Shown here: one piece after another, positions 7,333 to 17,084 of the stretch
How positions within the stretch are numbered: position 1 is the stretch's first letter
Layout: each line of letters begins with the position of its first letter
Program-made: the position numbers and the translations under genes
Source of the DNA: an uncultured Pseudomonadota bacterium
GTDB taxonomy: Bacteria; Pseudomonadota; Gammaproteobacteria; Steroidobacterales; Steroidobacteraceae
Reading direction: 5' to 3'
Assembly (NCBI GenBank): GCA_903885195.1
Contig: CAISHQ010000050.1
Location: 1-41,241 of the forward strand
Length of the DNA stretch: 41,241 bases
The notes under the pieces: model-generated
What the model was told of the DNA's origin: nothing
The model's input: the letters and a program-made list of their open reading frames with translations, nothing else
The model's database searches: none

Positions 7333-9582
7333 TCAGGCGCGTTGTACGCTGAACTCGAGCCCGACCTTGCGCAGCGGCAGGCTGCGGTAGCGCTTGCCGG
7401 TCGCCGCGAAAATGGCGTTGACAAGCGCGGCTGCCACGGGCGGAACTCCGCCCTCGCCCACACCGCCAATGCGGTGCTCGGACTCGAGCAGCACGACTTT
7501 GATCTGCGGCATTTCGGTGATACGCAGCAGTGACTGGTCGTGGAAGTTGGAGTTCTGCACCTTGCCACCCTCGATGCTGATCTCGCCATCGAGCGCGGCG
7601 CATAAGCCGTAGGAAATACCGCCCTCGAGCTGTGCCTCGACCGTGCTCGGGTTGAGCACTGGGCCACAGTCGTAGACACAGGTGACGCGATTGATGCGGA
7701 TCGACGACCCCTTCGCCGACACTTCGAACACCTGACCGCAGATACTGCCGAAGCCGGTGCTGAGTGCCACGCCCCGACCGCTTCCCTTGGGCAGCGGTGA
7801 GGACCAGTTCGACTCCCGGGCCAGCCGCTCGAGCACAGCGAGCGCACGCGGATTTTTGCCGAGCAGTCCGCGACGGAACTCCAGCGGATCACGCCCGGCA
7901 GCATGCGCCAATTCGTCCATCATCGATTCGGCAAAGAATCCATTCTGCGAGGCGCCGACGGCCCGCCAGAAACCGACCGGCACCGGAGCCGCCACTTCCA
8001 CCCAATCGGACCAGCGGTTCGGCATGTCGTACTCGACCGGAATGATGCCGAAGGCTGAGGAGAAGTCCGGCATCTTTGGATCGGGTCGCATGCCCTTGTA
8101 TCCGAGCAGCGACTGTCCGGCGGTGCGCCCATGCACGGCGAGTATCCGCCCCTCGCGATCGATGCTCGCGCGATAGCGCGCCATGTGCGCCGGTCGGTAG
8201 AAGTCATGCTGCATGTCCTGTTCGCGAGTCCAGATGAGATTGATCGCGCGACCGGGCACGGCGCGAGCGATGTTCACCGTCTGGCGCACGCTGTCGAGTT
8301 CCCAACGGCGACCAAAACCACCGCCGCCGAAGACTACATCGACGCGCACACTCTCGATCGGCAGCTTCGTCAATTGTGCGGCCAAACGGCGCGCGAAGTC
8401 CGGCTGTTGCAGACCGCCCCATACATGGCATGAATCCGCCGTGACCTTGGCCACGCAGGACTGCGGCTCGAGCGTCATGTGCGCGAGGTAAGGAACCTCG
8501 TAGTACACATCTATTTTTTTTGCATCGGCGCGCTGCAGCGCAGCTTCTACCGCAGCGCGATCAGCGGGCACTCGCTTCGGCGGATTGGAGCCCGCGACCG
8601 CGAGCGGCAACTCAATGGCCTTTGCATCGTCGGCGAGAGTGCGGCGAATCGTGGCGTTGAGCCCGGCCGAGGACAAACCGCGCAGATCCGACTCGTCGAA
8701 CTCGACCTCCAACGCTTCGGCCGCCTGACGCGCCACCCACCACGACTCGGCCACGATCGCCACCGCATCATCGAGCGGCACTACGGCCACCACACCCTTG
8801 CGTGAGCTGACGCTGGCTGCGTTGAAACTCTTCAGCGACCCGCGCAGGGATTGCGAGCGACGCAGCGCCGCAAACAGCATGCCGGGCTCACGGACATCGA
8901 CAGCGAACAGCGCCGAGCCGTCGACCTTCGATGGCGTGTCCTTGCGCACGTGACGGCGCCCGGTCAGACGCAGCGCTGACGGGTCCTTCAGCTTGGGTTT
9001 GGCTGGCACCGGCAACACGGCAGCCTCGGCCGCGAGTTCACCGAAGCCGATCGAGCGGCCGCTCGCCGCGTGCAGCACGCGGCTGCGCTCCGTCGTCAAA
9101 GTCTCAGGAGCGACGTTCCAGCGTGCCGCAGCGGCTGTGATTAGCATCTCGCGTGCAGCCGCGCCGACTTGGCGCAAGGGTTCACGATACGCGACGATCG
9201 AATCACTGCCACCAATGCGTTGCCGCTGATTGGCGGGATTGGCGAAGGCGAGATTGGCGTGCGGCAGTACCACCGTGACGCGATCCCAGTCGGCGTCCAT
9301 TTCGTCGGCGATGATCATCGCCAGCGTGTCGAAGATGCCCTGACCGATCTCGGGCTGCGGACTGACGATGCGCACCTCGCCGTCAGCGAGAATTTCGACG
9401 TAGGCGGCAAACGGGCTGCCGGCAGCCGGTTTCTTCGCAGGCGCGGCGGGCGTCTCGGCCGGCTCATGCGCGAACACACCCTCCTTGAGCAGTAGTGCGC
9501 CGGATGCACCGACCACCACCGAGACGAGGAAGCGGCGGCGCGGCAAGGTGTCGTCAGCAGCAGAATCTTGGACAGAGCTCAC
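7333..9582 (-). CDS. Tat-exported molybdopterin-binding oxidoreductase large subunit (IorB/xanthine dehydrogenase family)
   Basis: A 749-residue protein. The N-terminus carries a Tat signal (PRRRFLVSVVVGASGALLL). The body matches the aldehyde oxidase/xanthine dehydrogenase molybdopterin-binding fold in its isoquinoline 1-oxidoreductase beta-subunit form. Visible landmarks are FGGGGFGRRWELDSVRQ in the middle and GVGEGGVPPVAAALVNAIFAATGKR near the end, where Glu about 710 matches the catalytic Glu of the family. Length is normal for IorB. The start is a GTG, with a diverging PQQ dehydrogenase only about 60 bp away. These enzymes normally need a small [2Fe-2S] subunit. None is encoded in this window, although a tri-heme cytochrome c lies at 4267-5526. 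Substrate unknown; a hydroxylation or aldehyde oxidation in the periplasm is likely. Confidence 0.9.
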   Translation of the reverse strand: MSSVQDSAADDTLPRRRFLVSVVVGASGALLLKEGVFAHEPAETPAAPAKKPAAGSPFAAYVEILADGEVRIVSPQPEIGQGIFDTLAMIIADEMDADWDRVTVVLPHANLAFANPANQRQRIGGSDSIVAYREPLRQVGAAAREMLITAAAARWNVAPETLTTERSRVLHAASGRSIGFGELAAEAAVLPVPAKPKLKDPSALRLTGRRHVRKDTPSKVDGSALFAVDVREPGMLFAALRRSQSLRGSLKSFNAASVSSRKGVVAVVPLDDAVAIVAESWWVARQAAEALEVEFDESDLRGLSSAGLNATIRRTLADDAKAIELPLAVAGSNPPKRVPADRAAVEAALQRADAKKIDVYYEVPYLAHMTLEPQSCVAKVTADSCHVWGGLQQPDFARRLAAQLTKLPIESVRVDVVFGGGGFGRRWELDSVRQTVNIARAVPGRAINLIWTREQDMQHDFYRPAHMARYRASIDREGRILAVHGRTAGQSLLGYKGMRPDPKMPDFSSAFGIIPVEYDMPNRWSDWVEVAAPVPVGFWRAVGASQNGFFAESMMDELAHAAGRDPLEFRRGLLGKNPRALAVLERLARESNWSSPLPKGSGRGVALSTGFGSICGQVFEVSAKGSSIRINRVTCVYDCGPVLNPSTVEAQLEGGISYGLCAALDGEISIEGGKVQNSNFHDQSLLRITEMPQIKVVLLESEHRIGGVGEGGVPPVAAALVNAIFAATGKRYRSLPLRKVGLEFSVQRA

Positions 9583-9642
9583 GGTGGCGGTCTCACTCCG
9601 GGAAATGACTGTGCGATTATAGGCTGGCTCAAGGGGGGACTA

Positions 9643-11583
9643 ATGAGCTTATCGAAGGGCTGGCGCACCGTGATCGTCGGAGCCGCGTGGGGCGCACTCA
9701 GCGCCGCGGCGTCGGCCGCCCCCGGCGATTGGCCGGCCTTCGGCAATGATCCGGGGGGTAGCCAATTCTCGCCCCTGGGCCAGATCACCTCGGCTAACGT
9801 CGGCAAGCTGAAGGTGGCCTGGATCCACCGCTCGGGCGATGTCGCCCGCAAGGGCGACCCGCGGGGGGCGACGGCGCTCGAGGCCGTGCCAATCCACGTC
9901 AACGACACGCTGTACTACTGCACGCCATTCAACCGCGTGATTGCCCTTGATCCGGCCACTGGGCGGCAGAAATGGGCGTTCGACCCGCACGCAGCGCAGG
10001 ACGGCGGCGCCGCTCTCATCGCGGCACCCCGGCGCAGCGGCATCTGCCGCTCGGTCGCATACTGGCAAGCCACCACCCCGCAAGCGGGCAAGGCCTGCGA
10101 GAAGCGCATTTTCAAGGGCGACGTGCACGGTCACGTCTTCGCCATCGATGCCGACACGGGACGCAGCTGCCGCGACTTTGGCGCCAAACAAGGCCACCCC
10201 GGTTACGTCACGCATGCCGACTTCGACTCGCGCGGCACGGGCGACACCTCACGGGGGATGACCTCCGGCCCGCTGGTCATCGGCGATATGGTGGTCGCGA
10301 CAGCCGGTGCGCGCGACTCGCTGACCGATGCCAACAACGGCTTCGTGCGTGCCTTCGATGTGCGCAGCGGCGAGTTGCGTTGGGAGTTCGATCCGATCCC
10401 GCGCGAGCATGCCCACGACACGGGCGCGGCGAACGCCTGGTCGACGCTTAGCGCCGACCCCGAACGCGGCCTGATCTTCGTGCCGACCACCAATCCGTCA
10501 CCTGACTTCTACGGCGTGCGACGCCAATTCGACATTCCGTATGCCGATGCCACCGTGGCCCTATCGGCCGCCACCGGCGAACCCGTTTGGCATTTTCAGG
10601 CCACGCGGCACGACCTGTTCGATTTCGATCTGCCCGGTCACCCGTTGCTCGTCGACATCCTGCACCAGGGACAACGCGTGCCTGTGGCGATCCAGCAAAC
10701 CAAGCAGGGACGCGTGTTCGTGTTCGACCGCTCGAGCGGCCGGTCGCTGTTTCCGATCGAGGAGCGGCCGGCACCGCGCTCGGACATTCCAGGCGAACGT
10801 ACCGCACCCACGCAGCCCTTCCCGCTGCTGCCCGAACCCTTCTCGCGACAGACGTTCACTGAAGACGATCTGTGGGGGCTCAGCTGGTTCGACCGCGCGT
10901 GGTGTCGCCGCGAGTTCCGCAAGCTGCGCTACGAGGGCCCATTCACGCCGCCGAGCGAACAAGGCTCGATCGTGTTTCCCTTCGGCGGTGGCAATTGGGG
11001 CGGCGTCGCCTACGATCGGGTCAATAATCTGCTCATCGCCAAAGGTCAGAATCTCGCGCTTCGCGTACGACTCATCCGCAAGAGCGCCAAAGAAATCGAT
11101 GCCTCGGGCAAGCCCGTCGGTGCCGATCTTGTCGATACGCCCTACCGCGCCGAGATGGGGCTATTCGTCTCGCCGCTCGGCCTGCCGTGCACGCCACCGC
11201 CCTTCGGCACGCTGAGCGCCATCGACCTCTCGAGCGGCAAACTGCGCTGGCAGGTGCCGCTCGGCCAAGCACGCTACAAGGGGCTCACGGCACCGGCTTC
11301 ACTGGATTGGGGCTCACCCAACATCGGTGGGCCCATGGTGACGGCGGGCGGACTCGTGTTCGTCGCCGCGGCCATGGATCGTCGCTTACGCGCGTTCGAC
11401 GTCAAAAGCGGTACCGAGCTCTGGCGTCATGATCTGCCTGCACCCGGCATGGCCGTGCCGATGAGCTACATGGCCGATGGCCGGCAGTACGTCGTCATCG
11501 CCGCGGGCGGCAACGCTCGCGTCAGCCCGGAACTCGCCGATGCGATCGTCGCGTTCGCTTTACCACCTGTCTCGCAACCCTGA
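9643..11583 (+). CDS. Periplasmic PQQ-dependent dehydrogenase (quinoprotein)
   Basis: A 646-residue quinoprotein with a signal peptide ending near ASA|APGDW, followed directly by the eight-bladed propeller typical of soluble PQQ dehydrogenases. Visible landmarks include GDWPAFGNDPGGSQFSPL, ITSANVGKLKVAW, FAIDADTGRSC, DLFDFDLPGHPLLVDI, IVFPFGGGNWGGVAYD and TAGGLVFVAAAMDRRLRAFD. No membrane anchor and no haem motif are present, so electrons must leave to a separate carrier. The ATG at 9643 is preferred over an upstream in-frame start at 9568 because a ribosome site (AAGGGGGG) and a proper signal peptide follow. The MFS transporter gene begins 12 bp after its stop, so the two form an operon. It probably oxidises an alcohol, sugar or polyol. 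The exact substrate cannot be read. Confidence 0.92.
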   Translation: MSLSKGWRTVIVGAAWGALSAAASAAPGDWPAFGNDPGGSQFSPLGQITSANVGKLKVAWIHRSGDVARKGDPRGATALEAVPIHVNDTLYYCTPFNRVIALDPATGRQKWAFDPHAAQDGGAALIAAPRRSGICRSVAYWQATTPQAGKACEKRIFKGDVHGHVFAIDADTGRSCRDFGAKQGHPGYVTHADFDSRGTGDTSRGMTSGPLVIGDMVVATAGARDSLTDANNGFVRAFDVRSGELRWEFDPIPREHAHDTGAANAWSTLSADPERGLIFVPTTNPSPDFYGVRRQFDIPYADATVALSAATGEPVWHFQATRHDLFDFDLPGHPLLVDILHQGQRVPVAIQQTKQGRVFVFDRSSGRSLFPIEERPAPRSDIPGERTAPTQPFPLLPEPFSRQTFTEDDLWGLSWFDRAWCRREFRKLRYEGPFTPPSEQGSIVFPFGGGNWGGVAYDRVNNLLIAKGQNLALRVRLIRKSAKEIDASGKPVGADLVDTPYRAEMGLFVSPLGLPCTPPPFGTLSAIDLSSGKLRWQVPLGQARYKGLTAPASLDWGSPNIGGPMVTAGGLVFVAAAMDRRLRAFDVKSGTELWRHDLPAPGMAVPMSYMADGRQYVVIAAGGNARVSPELADAIVAFALPPVSQP

Positions 11584-11595
11584 CGGAGTTTCCGC

Positions 11596-12834
11596 ATGTC
11601 GCCCACTGCACTCGAGTTCAAGCGCGGCTGGCGTTCGCTGCTGGCTGCGGCCATCGGCAACGGTTCTGGTCTCAGCGGCCTGTCTTTCTACACGTTTGGT
11701 GTGTTCGTGCTGCCGCTGTCCGCCGCGTTCGGCTGGACGCGTGGCGAGGTGTCCACTGCGGCAAGTTTCCTCATCATCGGCACGGCGATCACCGCGCCGC
11801 TAATCGGCTCGGTCATCGACCGCTACGGTGCGCGCCGCGTCGGCATCACCTCGATGATCGCACTCGCGTTCGTGTATGCGGCGCTGACGCAACTGGAAGG
11901 TACGCTCGGCGTGTTCTATGCCGCATGGCTTGCTCTGTCGCTGATCGGTGGCGGCACGACGCCCGTCGTCTGGACGCGAACGGTCAACATCTGGTTCGAC
12001 CGCGGTCGTGGGCTCGCCCTCGGTGTGGCACTCGCCGGCTCGGGCGTCGCCGGGATCTTCGCACCGGTGCTGATCAGTCGCGTGATCGCGGACTACGGTT
12101 GGCAAGCAGGCTATCTCGCGCTCGGCGGTTTCATCCTGATTGTCTCGGTCCCCGCGATCGCGGTACTGCTGCAGGAGCGCCCCACGGCGGCGGTGACGGC
12201 ATCTCAATCCGACAAGGCAGAAGAGCCTGCCGCGCCGATGCCGGGCCTCGTTCTCGCCGAGGCGCTGCGCGAAGTGGCATTCTGGAAAATCGCCGTCGGC
12301 TTTTTCTTTGTCTCAGCCGTCATCGCGGCACTGATCATCAATCTGATCCCACTGCTCGTGGATCGCGGACTCGCGCAGCAAAGCGCTGCGAGTATCGCGG
12401 GTGTCATGGGCATCGCGGTACTCGTCGGGCGCGTCGCCATCGGCTTTATGCTCGATCGTTTCGCTGCGCCAGCGGTGGCCCGAATCCTGCTCGGACTGTG
12501 CGCTCTCGGCTGCCTTGCGCTGACCATGCCGGATGCGTCGATCTGGCTCATCGGCATCAGCGTGTTGTCACTGGGCCTCGCTGCAGCCGCAGAGGTCGAT
12601 CTTGTCGCCTATCTCACCAGCCGATATTTCGGCATGCGGTCGTATGGTGAGATCTACGGCTGGCAGTTGACCTCGTTCTATCTGGGTGCTGCCATCGGCC
12701 CACTCGCTGCAGGCATGGCGTACGACCATTACCAGAGCTATGTGCCGACGCTGTACTTCGCAACCGGCGCGATGATCTTCGGTGCGGTGGTGACGGGGAC
12801 GCTCGGCAAGCCGCGCTTCGCGCTACAGCACTGA
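11596..12834 (+). CDS. MFS transporter (12 TM)
   Basis: A 412-residue inner-membrane carrier with about twelve hydrophobic segments and the MFS loop signature between helices 2 and 3 (SVIDRYGARRVG), with a related motif in the second half (GFMLDRFAAPAVARILLG). The opening segment (FYTFGVFVLPLSAAFGWTRGEVS) is typical of the oxalate/formate and monocarboxylate-like MFS branch. It is co-transcribed with the PQQ dehydrogenase, which suggests uptake of an organic acid or another oxidation product (inference). The ribosome site is GACGGAG before the ATG. The stop is 1 bp from the stop of a convergent gene. Confidence 0.9.
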   Translation: MSPTALEFKRGWRSLLAAAIGNGSGLSGLSFYTFGVFVLPLSAAFGWTRGEVSTAASFLIIGTAITAPLIGSVIDRYGARRVGITSMIALAFVYAALTQLEGTLGVFYAAWLALSLIGGGTTPVVWTRTVNIWFDRGRGLALGVALAGSGVAGIFAPVLISRVIADYGWQAGYLALGGFILIVSVPAIAVLLQERPTAAVTASQSDKAEEPAAPMPGLVLAEALREVAFWKIAVGFFFVSAVIAALIINLIPLLVDRGLAQQSAASIAGVMGIAVLVGRVAIGFMLDRFAAPAVARILLGLCALGCLALTMPDASIWLIGISVLSLGLAAAAEVDLVAYLTSRYFGMRSYGEIYGWQLTSFYLGAAIGPLAAGMAYDHYQSYVPTLYFATGAMIFGAVVTGTLGKPRFALQH

Positions 12835-12835
12835 C

Positions 12836-14041
12836 TCAACCGCCGACGGTGACGCCCTGCATGGGTTCGCCGCTGCGCATGATCGCAGACCAGGAGCGAT
12901 CGCCGCCGAAGCGGATGCCCTTGAAGTCACCCGGCTTCTCGTCGAGCACGTTGGTGTAGAGCTTCATGCCCTTGTAGGTCCATTGCAGCTTGCCGCTCTC
13001 GAGCCGGGCGACCCCCCAACTGCCGATCGGCTTGTCGCTTGGGGATGCGTAGAACGGCTTCCACTGTGCATCGATGCAGGTGCCATCGGGACATTTAACC
13101 CCGGGGCCGCGATACACGCGCGAGCCACGCGCATTGGCACCGAACGAATAAATCGTGATGCCCTGCTTGTTGGCAATCAACTCCCCCGCGTCGGACGGCT
13201 GCACCGTCGCCCAAGGCGGCAACGGCGGCGCGGGCTCGAGCACGATCGCCTGCCAGCCATCGACGCCATGACCGAAGGTCTCGCCCGCCGACACGTCGCC
13301 GCTGCTGTAGCGATAGAGCGGTTTGCCGCGAAACGCCCACTGCCGTGAACCATCGGCACGCGCGACGGTCGTCCAATCGCCGGTCTGTCGCGTCGCGCCC
13401 CAAGGCGCCGCCAGCGGCTGCCAGGACCGCAGGCAATCACGATCGTTGCAGCCTGGCGTCTTGCCGGGCTTGTCGTCCCCGCTCGCGTAGAGCGTCAGGC
13501 CCTTGGCGTCGGTGAGCACCTGGCCGAGATACGTCGGACGGATCCGGACTTCGCGAGGCAGCGGAATTTGCTTGAGTGCCGCTCGCCACACCGTGCCAAC
13601 GCCGTCGCCAAACGACGCGCCCGGTGCATCGTCGAGCGTGTATCGATACAGCGGGCGCCCGCGAAAGGCCCACTGCAAACTGCCATCGGCACGCTGCACC
13701 ATCGACCATCCGGGCGGAGGGTTGGCGCCCGCCGGAGCGAGCACCGCAGGCCAGTTCGTCGCGCAAGGACCCTCGCAAGCCGAGCGACCCGGCGTGCCCT
13801 CGTCACGATCGTAAAAATAGAGCGTCATGCCCCGCGCATCGGTGAACACGAGACCGTCGCCGCGCGGTCGCGTGGCAATGCCGGCCGGCAACGCCACCGC
13901 CGCGGCACTCGTCGGCGCCGAACCGGCTTGGCCGGACGTGGCTTGCGCCGCGCTTGCCGACCACTCGGCCAGCAGCATCGTGGCCATCGCCACGGCGAGG
14001 CCGCCTGCAAAGGGTCGACGGATCGACGCGTTTCGCACCAT
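12836..14041 (-). CDS. Secreted three-repeat protein of the Yx(FWY)xxD type (PF03640/COG4315-like), copy 1
   Basis: A 401-residue secreted protein: signal peptide to about residue 35, then three imperfect repeats of about 110 residues. Each repeat opens with a motif such as GMTLYFYDRD, GLTLYASGDD or GITIYSFGAN. It continues with a Cys pair and a W-P core (CEGPCATNWPAV) and ends with a module like ADGSLQWAFRGRPLYRY. This matches the 'secreted repeat of unknown function' family. Paired cysteines suggest disulfides. It is the last gene of a four-gene leftward cassette, 14 bp after the DUF1552 gene. A paralog with the same three-repeat plan lies at 18916-20055. Biochemical role unknown; proteins of this family are extracytoplasmic. 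Confidence 0.87.
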   Translation of the reverse strand: MVRNASIRRPFAGGLAVAMATMLLAEWSASAAQATSGQAGSAPTSAAAVALPAGIATRPRGDGLVFTDARGMTLYFYDRDEGTPGRSACEGPCATNWPAVLAPAGANPPPGWSMVQRADGSLQWAFRGRPLYRYTLDDAPGASFGDGVGTVWRAALKQIPLPREVRIRPTYLGQVLTDAKGLTLYASGDDKPGKTPGCNDRDCLRSWQPLAAPWGATRQTGDWTTVARADGSRQWAFRGKPLYRYSSGDVSAGETFGHGVDGWQAIVLEPAPPLPPWATVQPSDAGELIANKQGITIYSFGANARGSRVYRGPGVKCPDGTCIDAQWKPFYASPSDKPIGSWGVARLESGKLQWTYKGMKLYTNVLDEKPGDFKGIRFGGDRSWSAIMRSGEPMQGVTVGG

Positions 14042-14055
14042 GGGCCGCTGCGCGC

Positions 14056-15432
14056 TCAGACGAGGATTTCGGTGATGGTCTTCGAGGTCTGCAGCGAGCG
14101 GGTACCCCAGGTATCGATGGGCACACCCATCACCTGCATCGCGGTCAGGCCGACGCGCGTGATCGGATCGCCATTACCGACGACATGCAGACCCGTTTTG
14201 ATGCGCCCACCGGCGTTACCCGCCGTGAATACGGGCACGCCGTCGACGGAGTGCACGCGCGCATAGTTGGTCTCGGTGGCGGCAAAGATCAGCATGTTGT
14301 CGAGCAGCGAGCCGGCGCCTTCACGGATGTTTGCGAAGGCATCGATGAAAGTCGCGAACGCATCCATCGTGCGGCAGTTGAACCAGAACGCCACCGGCTG
14401 GTAGCCGAGCACCTTATCCGGCGTCTCTTCGTGCGTCAGCAAGTGGTGGGTGTAGGTCTGCCCCGGGCGACGCATGTGCGAGAAGTTGTCGCTGAAGACC
14501 ATGTTGAATACTTTGGTCTGGTTGCAAGCGACGGCCATCGCCATCATCTGCGACATAACCTTGTGGTTGGCCACCACAGTGTCGACCTCGAGACCCTGCG
14601 GCATATCCTGCTCGGCGCCATCGCGACGCGGTGCACTCGGGATCGCACAGGATTGGTTGGGCTCTGGCTTGCGCAACTGCGCCTCCAGTTGTCCTTCGAG
14701 CTGACGGATCGAGGTGAAGTACTCGTCGAGTCGCTGCCGGTCCGCCGTGCCAACACGGCGCAGCAGGGCCTTGCGCTCATCGGTCACCGCGGAGAGCACG
14801 CTGCGCCGCACCATCATCCGGGTGTCGGGCTTGAAGTCGGTCTTGTTCGGATCGGCGAACTCGACGCCGAACACGCGTGAGTAGAGCCGCTCCGGCGAGG
14901 CCTCGGCGGCCGCGCGGCTGTTGGTGCTGCGGGCGCTGTAGTTCTCACGCGCGATGCCGCAGGCCGTGGCGTCGATGGTCTGGAACCGCGAGCCACGGGC
15001 GATGTGGTCGGCCACGAGCAGATCGAGCGTGGGAGCCGGAATCTCGCTATTGGTCGATGGCGCAGAGCCCGTACGCGAAGCCACCCAACCGCTGAAATGC
15101 GTGTAGTTGGAGCGGCCATCGAGCGGCATGTTGAAGCCGCCGAAGAAGTTCAGGTGCTTCTCATGACGCTTGAGCGGCAGACACTCGGTCAGGAATTCGA
15201 TGCCTTCGGCGGTGCGCGTCTTCGGCACGATCGCGTGACCCGGCGTATGCCCAAGACCCCAGTACCAGGTGCCGAAACGCACCGGCAGCGGAGCGCCGGT
15301 CCCCGCCAGTGCGGTGCCGCTTTCGTTCAGAAATGCGTCGAGGAAAGGCAGGGAAATGCCGATCGTCGCGCCGCCCAACGCGCCGCGCAGGACTGACCGA
15401 CGGGTGACGGGACGCGGTAACAGAATGCTCAT
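14056..15432 (-). CDS. Tat-exported DUF1552 protein, copy 1
   Basis: A 458-residue protein with a Tat signal (TRRSVLRGALGGATIGISLPFLDAF) followed by the DUF1552 body. Recognisable stretches are VRFGTWYWGLGHTPGH, LNFFGGFNMPLDGR, LDEYFTSIRQLEGQLE and a conserved end GTRSLQTSKTITEILV. DUF1552 proteins are usually encoded next to DUF1592-type cytochrome-like proteins, and that holds here: the start overlaps the DUF1592 stop as ATGA. The chemical function of the family is not established. It shares the whole architecture with the copy at 20074-21420, including near-identical C-termini, so the two arose by duplication. Confidence 0.92.
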   Translation of the reverse strand: MSILLPRPVTRRSVLRGALGGATIGISLPFLDAFLNESGTALAGTGAPLPVRFGTWYWGLGHTPGHAIVPKTRTAEGIEFLTECLPLKRHEKHLNFFGGFNMPLDGRSNYTHFSGWVASRTGSAPSTNSEIPAPTLDLLVADHIARGSRFQTIDATACGIARENYSARSTNSRAAAEASPERLYSRVFGVEFADPNKTDFKPDTRMMVRRSVLSAVTDERKALLRRVGTADRQRLDEYFTSIRQLEGQLEAQLRKPEPNQSCAIPSAPRRDGAEQDMPQGLEVDTVVANHKVMSQMMAMAVACNQTKVFNMVFSDNFSHMRRPGQTYTHHLLTHEETPDKVLGYQPVAFWFNCRTMDAFATFIDAFANIREGAGSLLDNMLIFAATETNYARVHSVDGVPVFTAGNAGGRIKTGLHVVGNGDPITRVGLTAMQVMGVPIDTWGTRSLQTSKTITEILV

Positions 15433-17084
15433 GACTTGCCTCTCGGACTGCCATTGACGGCGGCCGTACGGGCCGCTGGTTGCCTCACAGCATACATTGC
15501 TTCACCGAGCGCGATCTCGCGCAGCAGCGCCCGGACCTTGAAACCATCGTCCTCGAAGCGGTGCTCGAGGTGCTTGAGGTACTTGCGCTCGTTGCGTACC
15601 GGGGTACGCGCGGTGGCATAGGAATAAAGCCGGTTGACGAGGCAGGCCGGCGCCGCCGGGTTCTCGCGCAGGGCGGGGCCGATCCCGGCCACGTCCTTGA
15701 AGTCGAAACCGTCGAGCTCGCCGGTCGCATCGATCGGGTAGCCCTCTTCGGAGGTGCGCAGCTGGCCGGCCCCGTCGATGTGCTCCATGCCGAGGCCCAC
15801 TGGATCGGTGAGCTTGTGGCAGCCAGCACAAGCAGGCTCGATCGAATGCACGGTCAGGCGCTCGCGGGCGGTGTGCGCCGGGGATTGCGGATCGTTGAAC
15901 TTCGAGAAATCGACGGTGCCCGGCGGATCCGGCACCCGCTGACACAGCAGGATTTCGCGGATCGCCTTGCCGCGCAGCGTCGGCGAACTGCGCCCGGCAT
16001 GCGAGTGCAGGGCCGTGAAGCTGATGTGCGTGGCGATGCCGACCCGCGGATCACCTTCGGGGAACTCGTACTCCATCCAGCCGCCGTCGGGCCGCGAGAC
16101 GGGGACGCGATAGATCCGCCCGAGCGGTCCGCTGAGGAACGTCTTGCGGGTCGTGAACACGTCGCGATAATCGCCATCCTGCCGCAGCACCACGTCCATC
16201 ATCGTGCGCAAGGTCTGCTCGCGGGCATCGTTGGCGACAGCCGTGCTGAACGCCGGGTAGATGATCGCGTCCTTTTCAAGTCGCGCGATGTTCTCGAAGT
16301 TGAGCATATCGTCAAAGAAAAGGCGCAAGCCCTGCTCGAGGCGCGGCGAGTCGAGCAGGCGATCAACCTGCTTCTTCATCATCCGTGGCGCGTGCAACTC
16401 GCCGCTCTCGGCGACGCGCAACAACTCGTCATCGGGCGAAGTGCCCCACAGGAAGAAACTCAGCCGTGCGGCTTTGGCGTAGGCATCGAGGCGCACCGCA
16501 CCTTCGCGATCCGGATCGGGCTCGACCTCCTCGATGACGAAGAGGAACGAGGGCGAAATCAGCATGCCCGCGAGTCCTGCGGCGAGCCCCTCGTGGAAAC
16601 TGCCGAGCTCGGTGGTGGCAGCGTCCGCCACGGCTACGGCTGCATCGAGTTCATCTTTGCTCAAGGGCCTGCGGTACAGCAGTCGACCCGTGTCGCGGAA
16701 AAACAGGCGTGCGCACTGCGGATCGGGGCTCAGCGCATCGGCCGGCGCGCAGGGGATGAGAAAGTCGCGGTTTTCCTCGCTCGTCACCTGCGCTGCAATG
16801 GATCGCGCCATGCGATCGAGCTGCTCGAGACCTGCGGGAGTGATGTGCGCATCCGAAGAACCAACCGTCAACAGGCCGTTGGTCCGAACCAGAGGATCGA
16901 AGGTGCCACCGATCGTGATCTGCTCGCCAAAGATATCGGCGATGATGCGCCGATACTGCGGCTCGGTCAGCAGACGCATGCCGGGTTCAGCGCCGCGGGT
17001 TGCCGGCGTTCCGCCGCCGCAGGCCGCCAGAATCCCAAACGACAGGGCAAGCGCCAGCAAGGCAACACCACGCACACGACTCAC
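15429..17084 (-). CDS. DUF1592/DUF1588-type lipoprotein with one CxxCH, copy 1
   Basis: A 551-residue protein. The GTG at 17084 is preferred over a farther GTG at 17111 because it overlaps the upstream stop as GTGA and has a textbook ribosome site (AAGGAG, 8 nt spacing). It then starts MSRVRGVALLALALSFGILAACGGG, a lipoprotein signal with a lipobox ending LAAC. The body shows the DUF1592-type order: LLTEPQYRRIIADIFG near the N-terminus, RLSFFLWGTSPDDELL in the middle, RGKAIREILLCQRVPDPPG, then CAGCHKLTDPVGLGMEHIDGAG with a haem c-type CxxCH at 419-423. Probably membrane-anchored on the periplasmic side. It is coupled to DUF1552 downstream. Function unknown; the CxxCH suggests electron transfer. 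Confidence 0.9.
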   Translation of the reverse strand: MSRVRGVALLALALSFGILAACGGGTPATRGAEPGMRLLTEPQYRRIIADIFGEQITIGGTFDPLVRTNGLLTVGSSDAHITPAGLEQLDRMARSIAAQVTSEENRDFLIPCAPADALSPDPQCARLFFRDTGRLLYRRPLSKDELDAAVAVADAATTELGSFHEGLAAGLAGMLISPSFLFVIEEVEPDPDREGAVRLDAYAKAARLSFFLWGTSPDDELLRVAESGELHAPRMMKKQVDRLLDSPRLEQGLRLFFDDMLNFENIARLEKDAIIYPAFSTAVANDAREQTLRTMMDVVLRQDGDYRDVFTTRKTFLSGPLGRIYRVPVSRPDGGWMEYEFPEGDPRVGIATHISFTALHSHAGRSSPTLRGKAIREILLCQRVPDPPGTVDFSKFNDPQSPAHTARERLTVHSIEPACAGCHKLTDPVGLGMEHIDGAGQLRTSEEGYPIDATGELDGFDFKDVAGIGPALRENPAAPACLVNRLYSYATARTPVRNERKYLKHLEHRFEDDGFKVRALLREIALGEAMYAVRQPAARTAAVNGSPRGKS

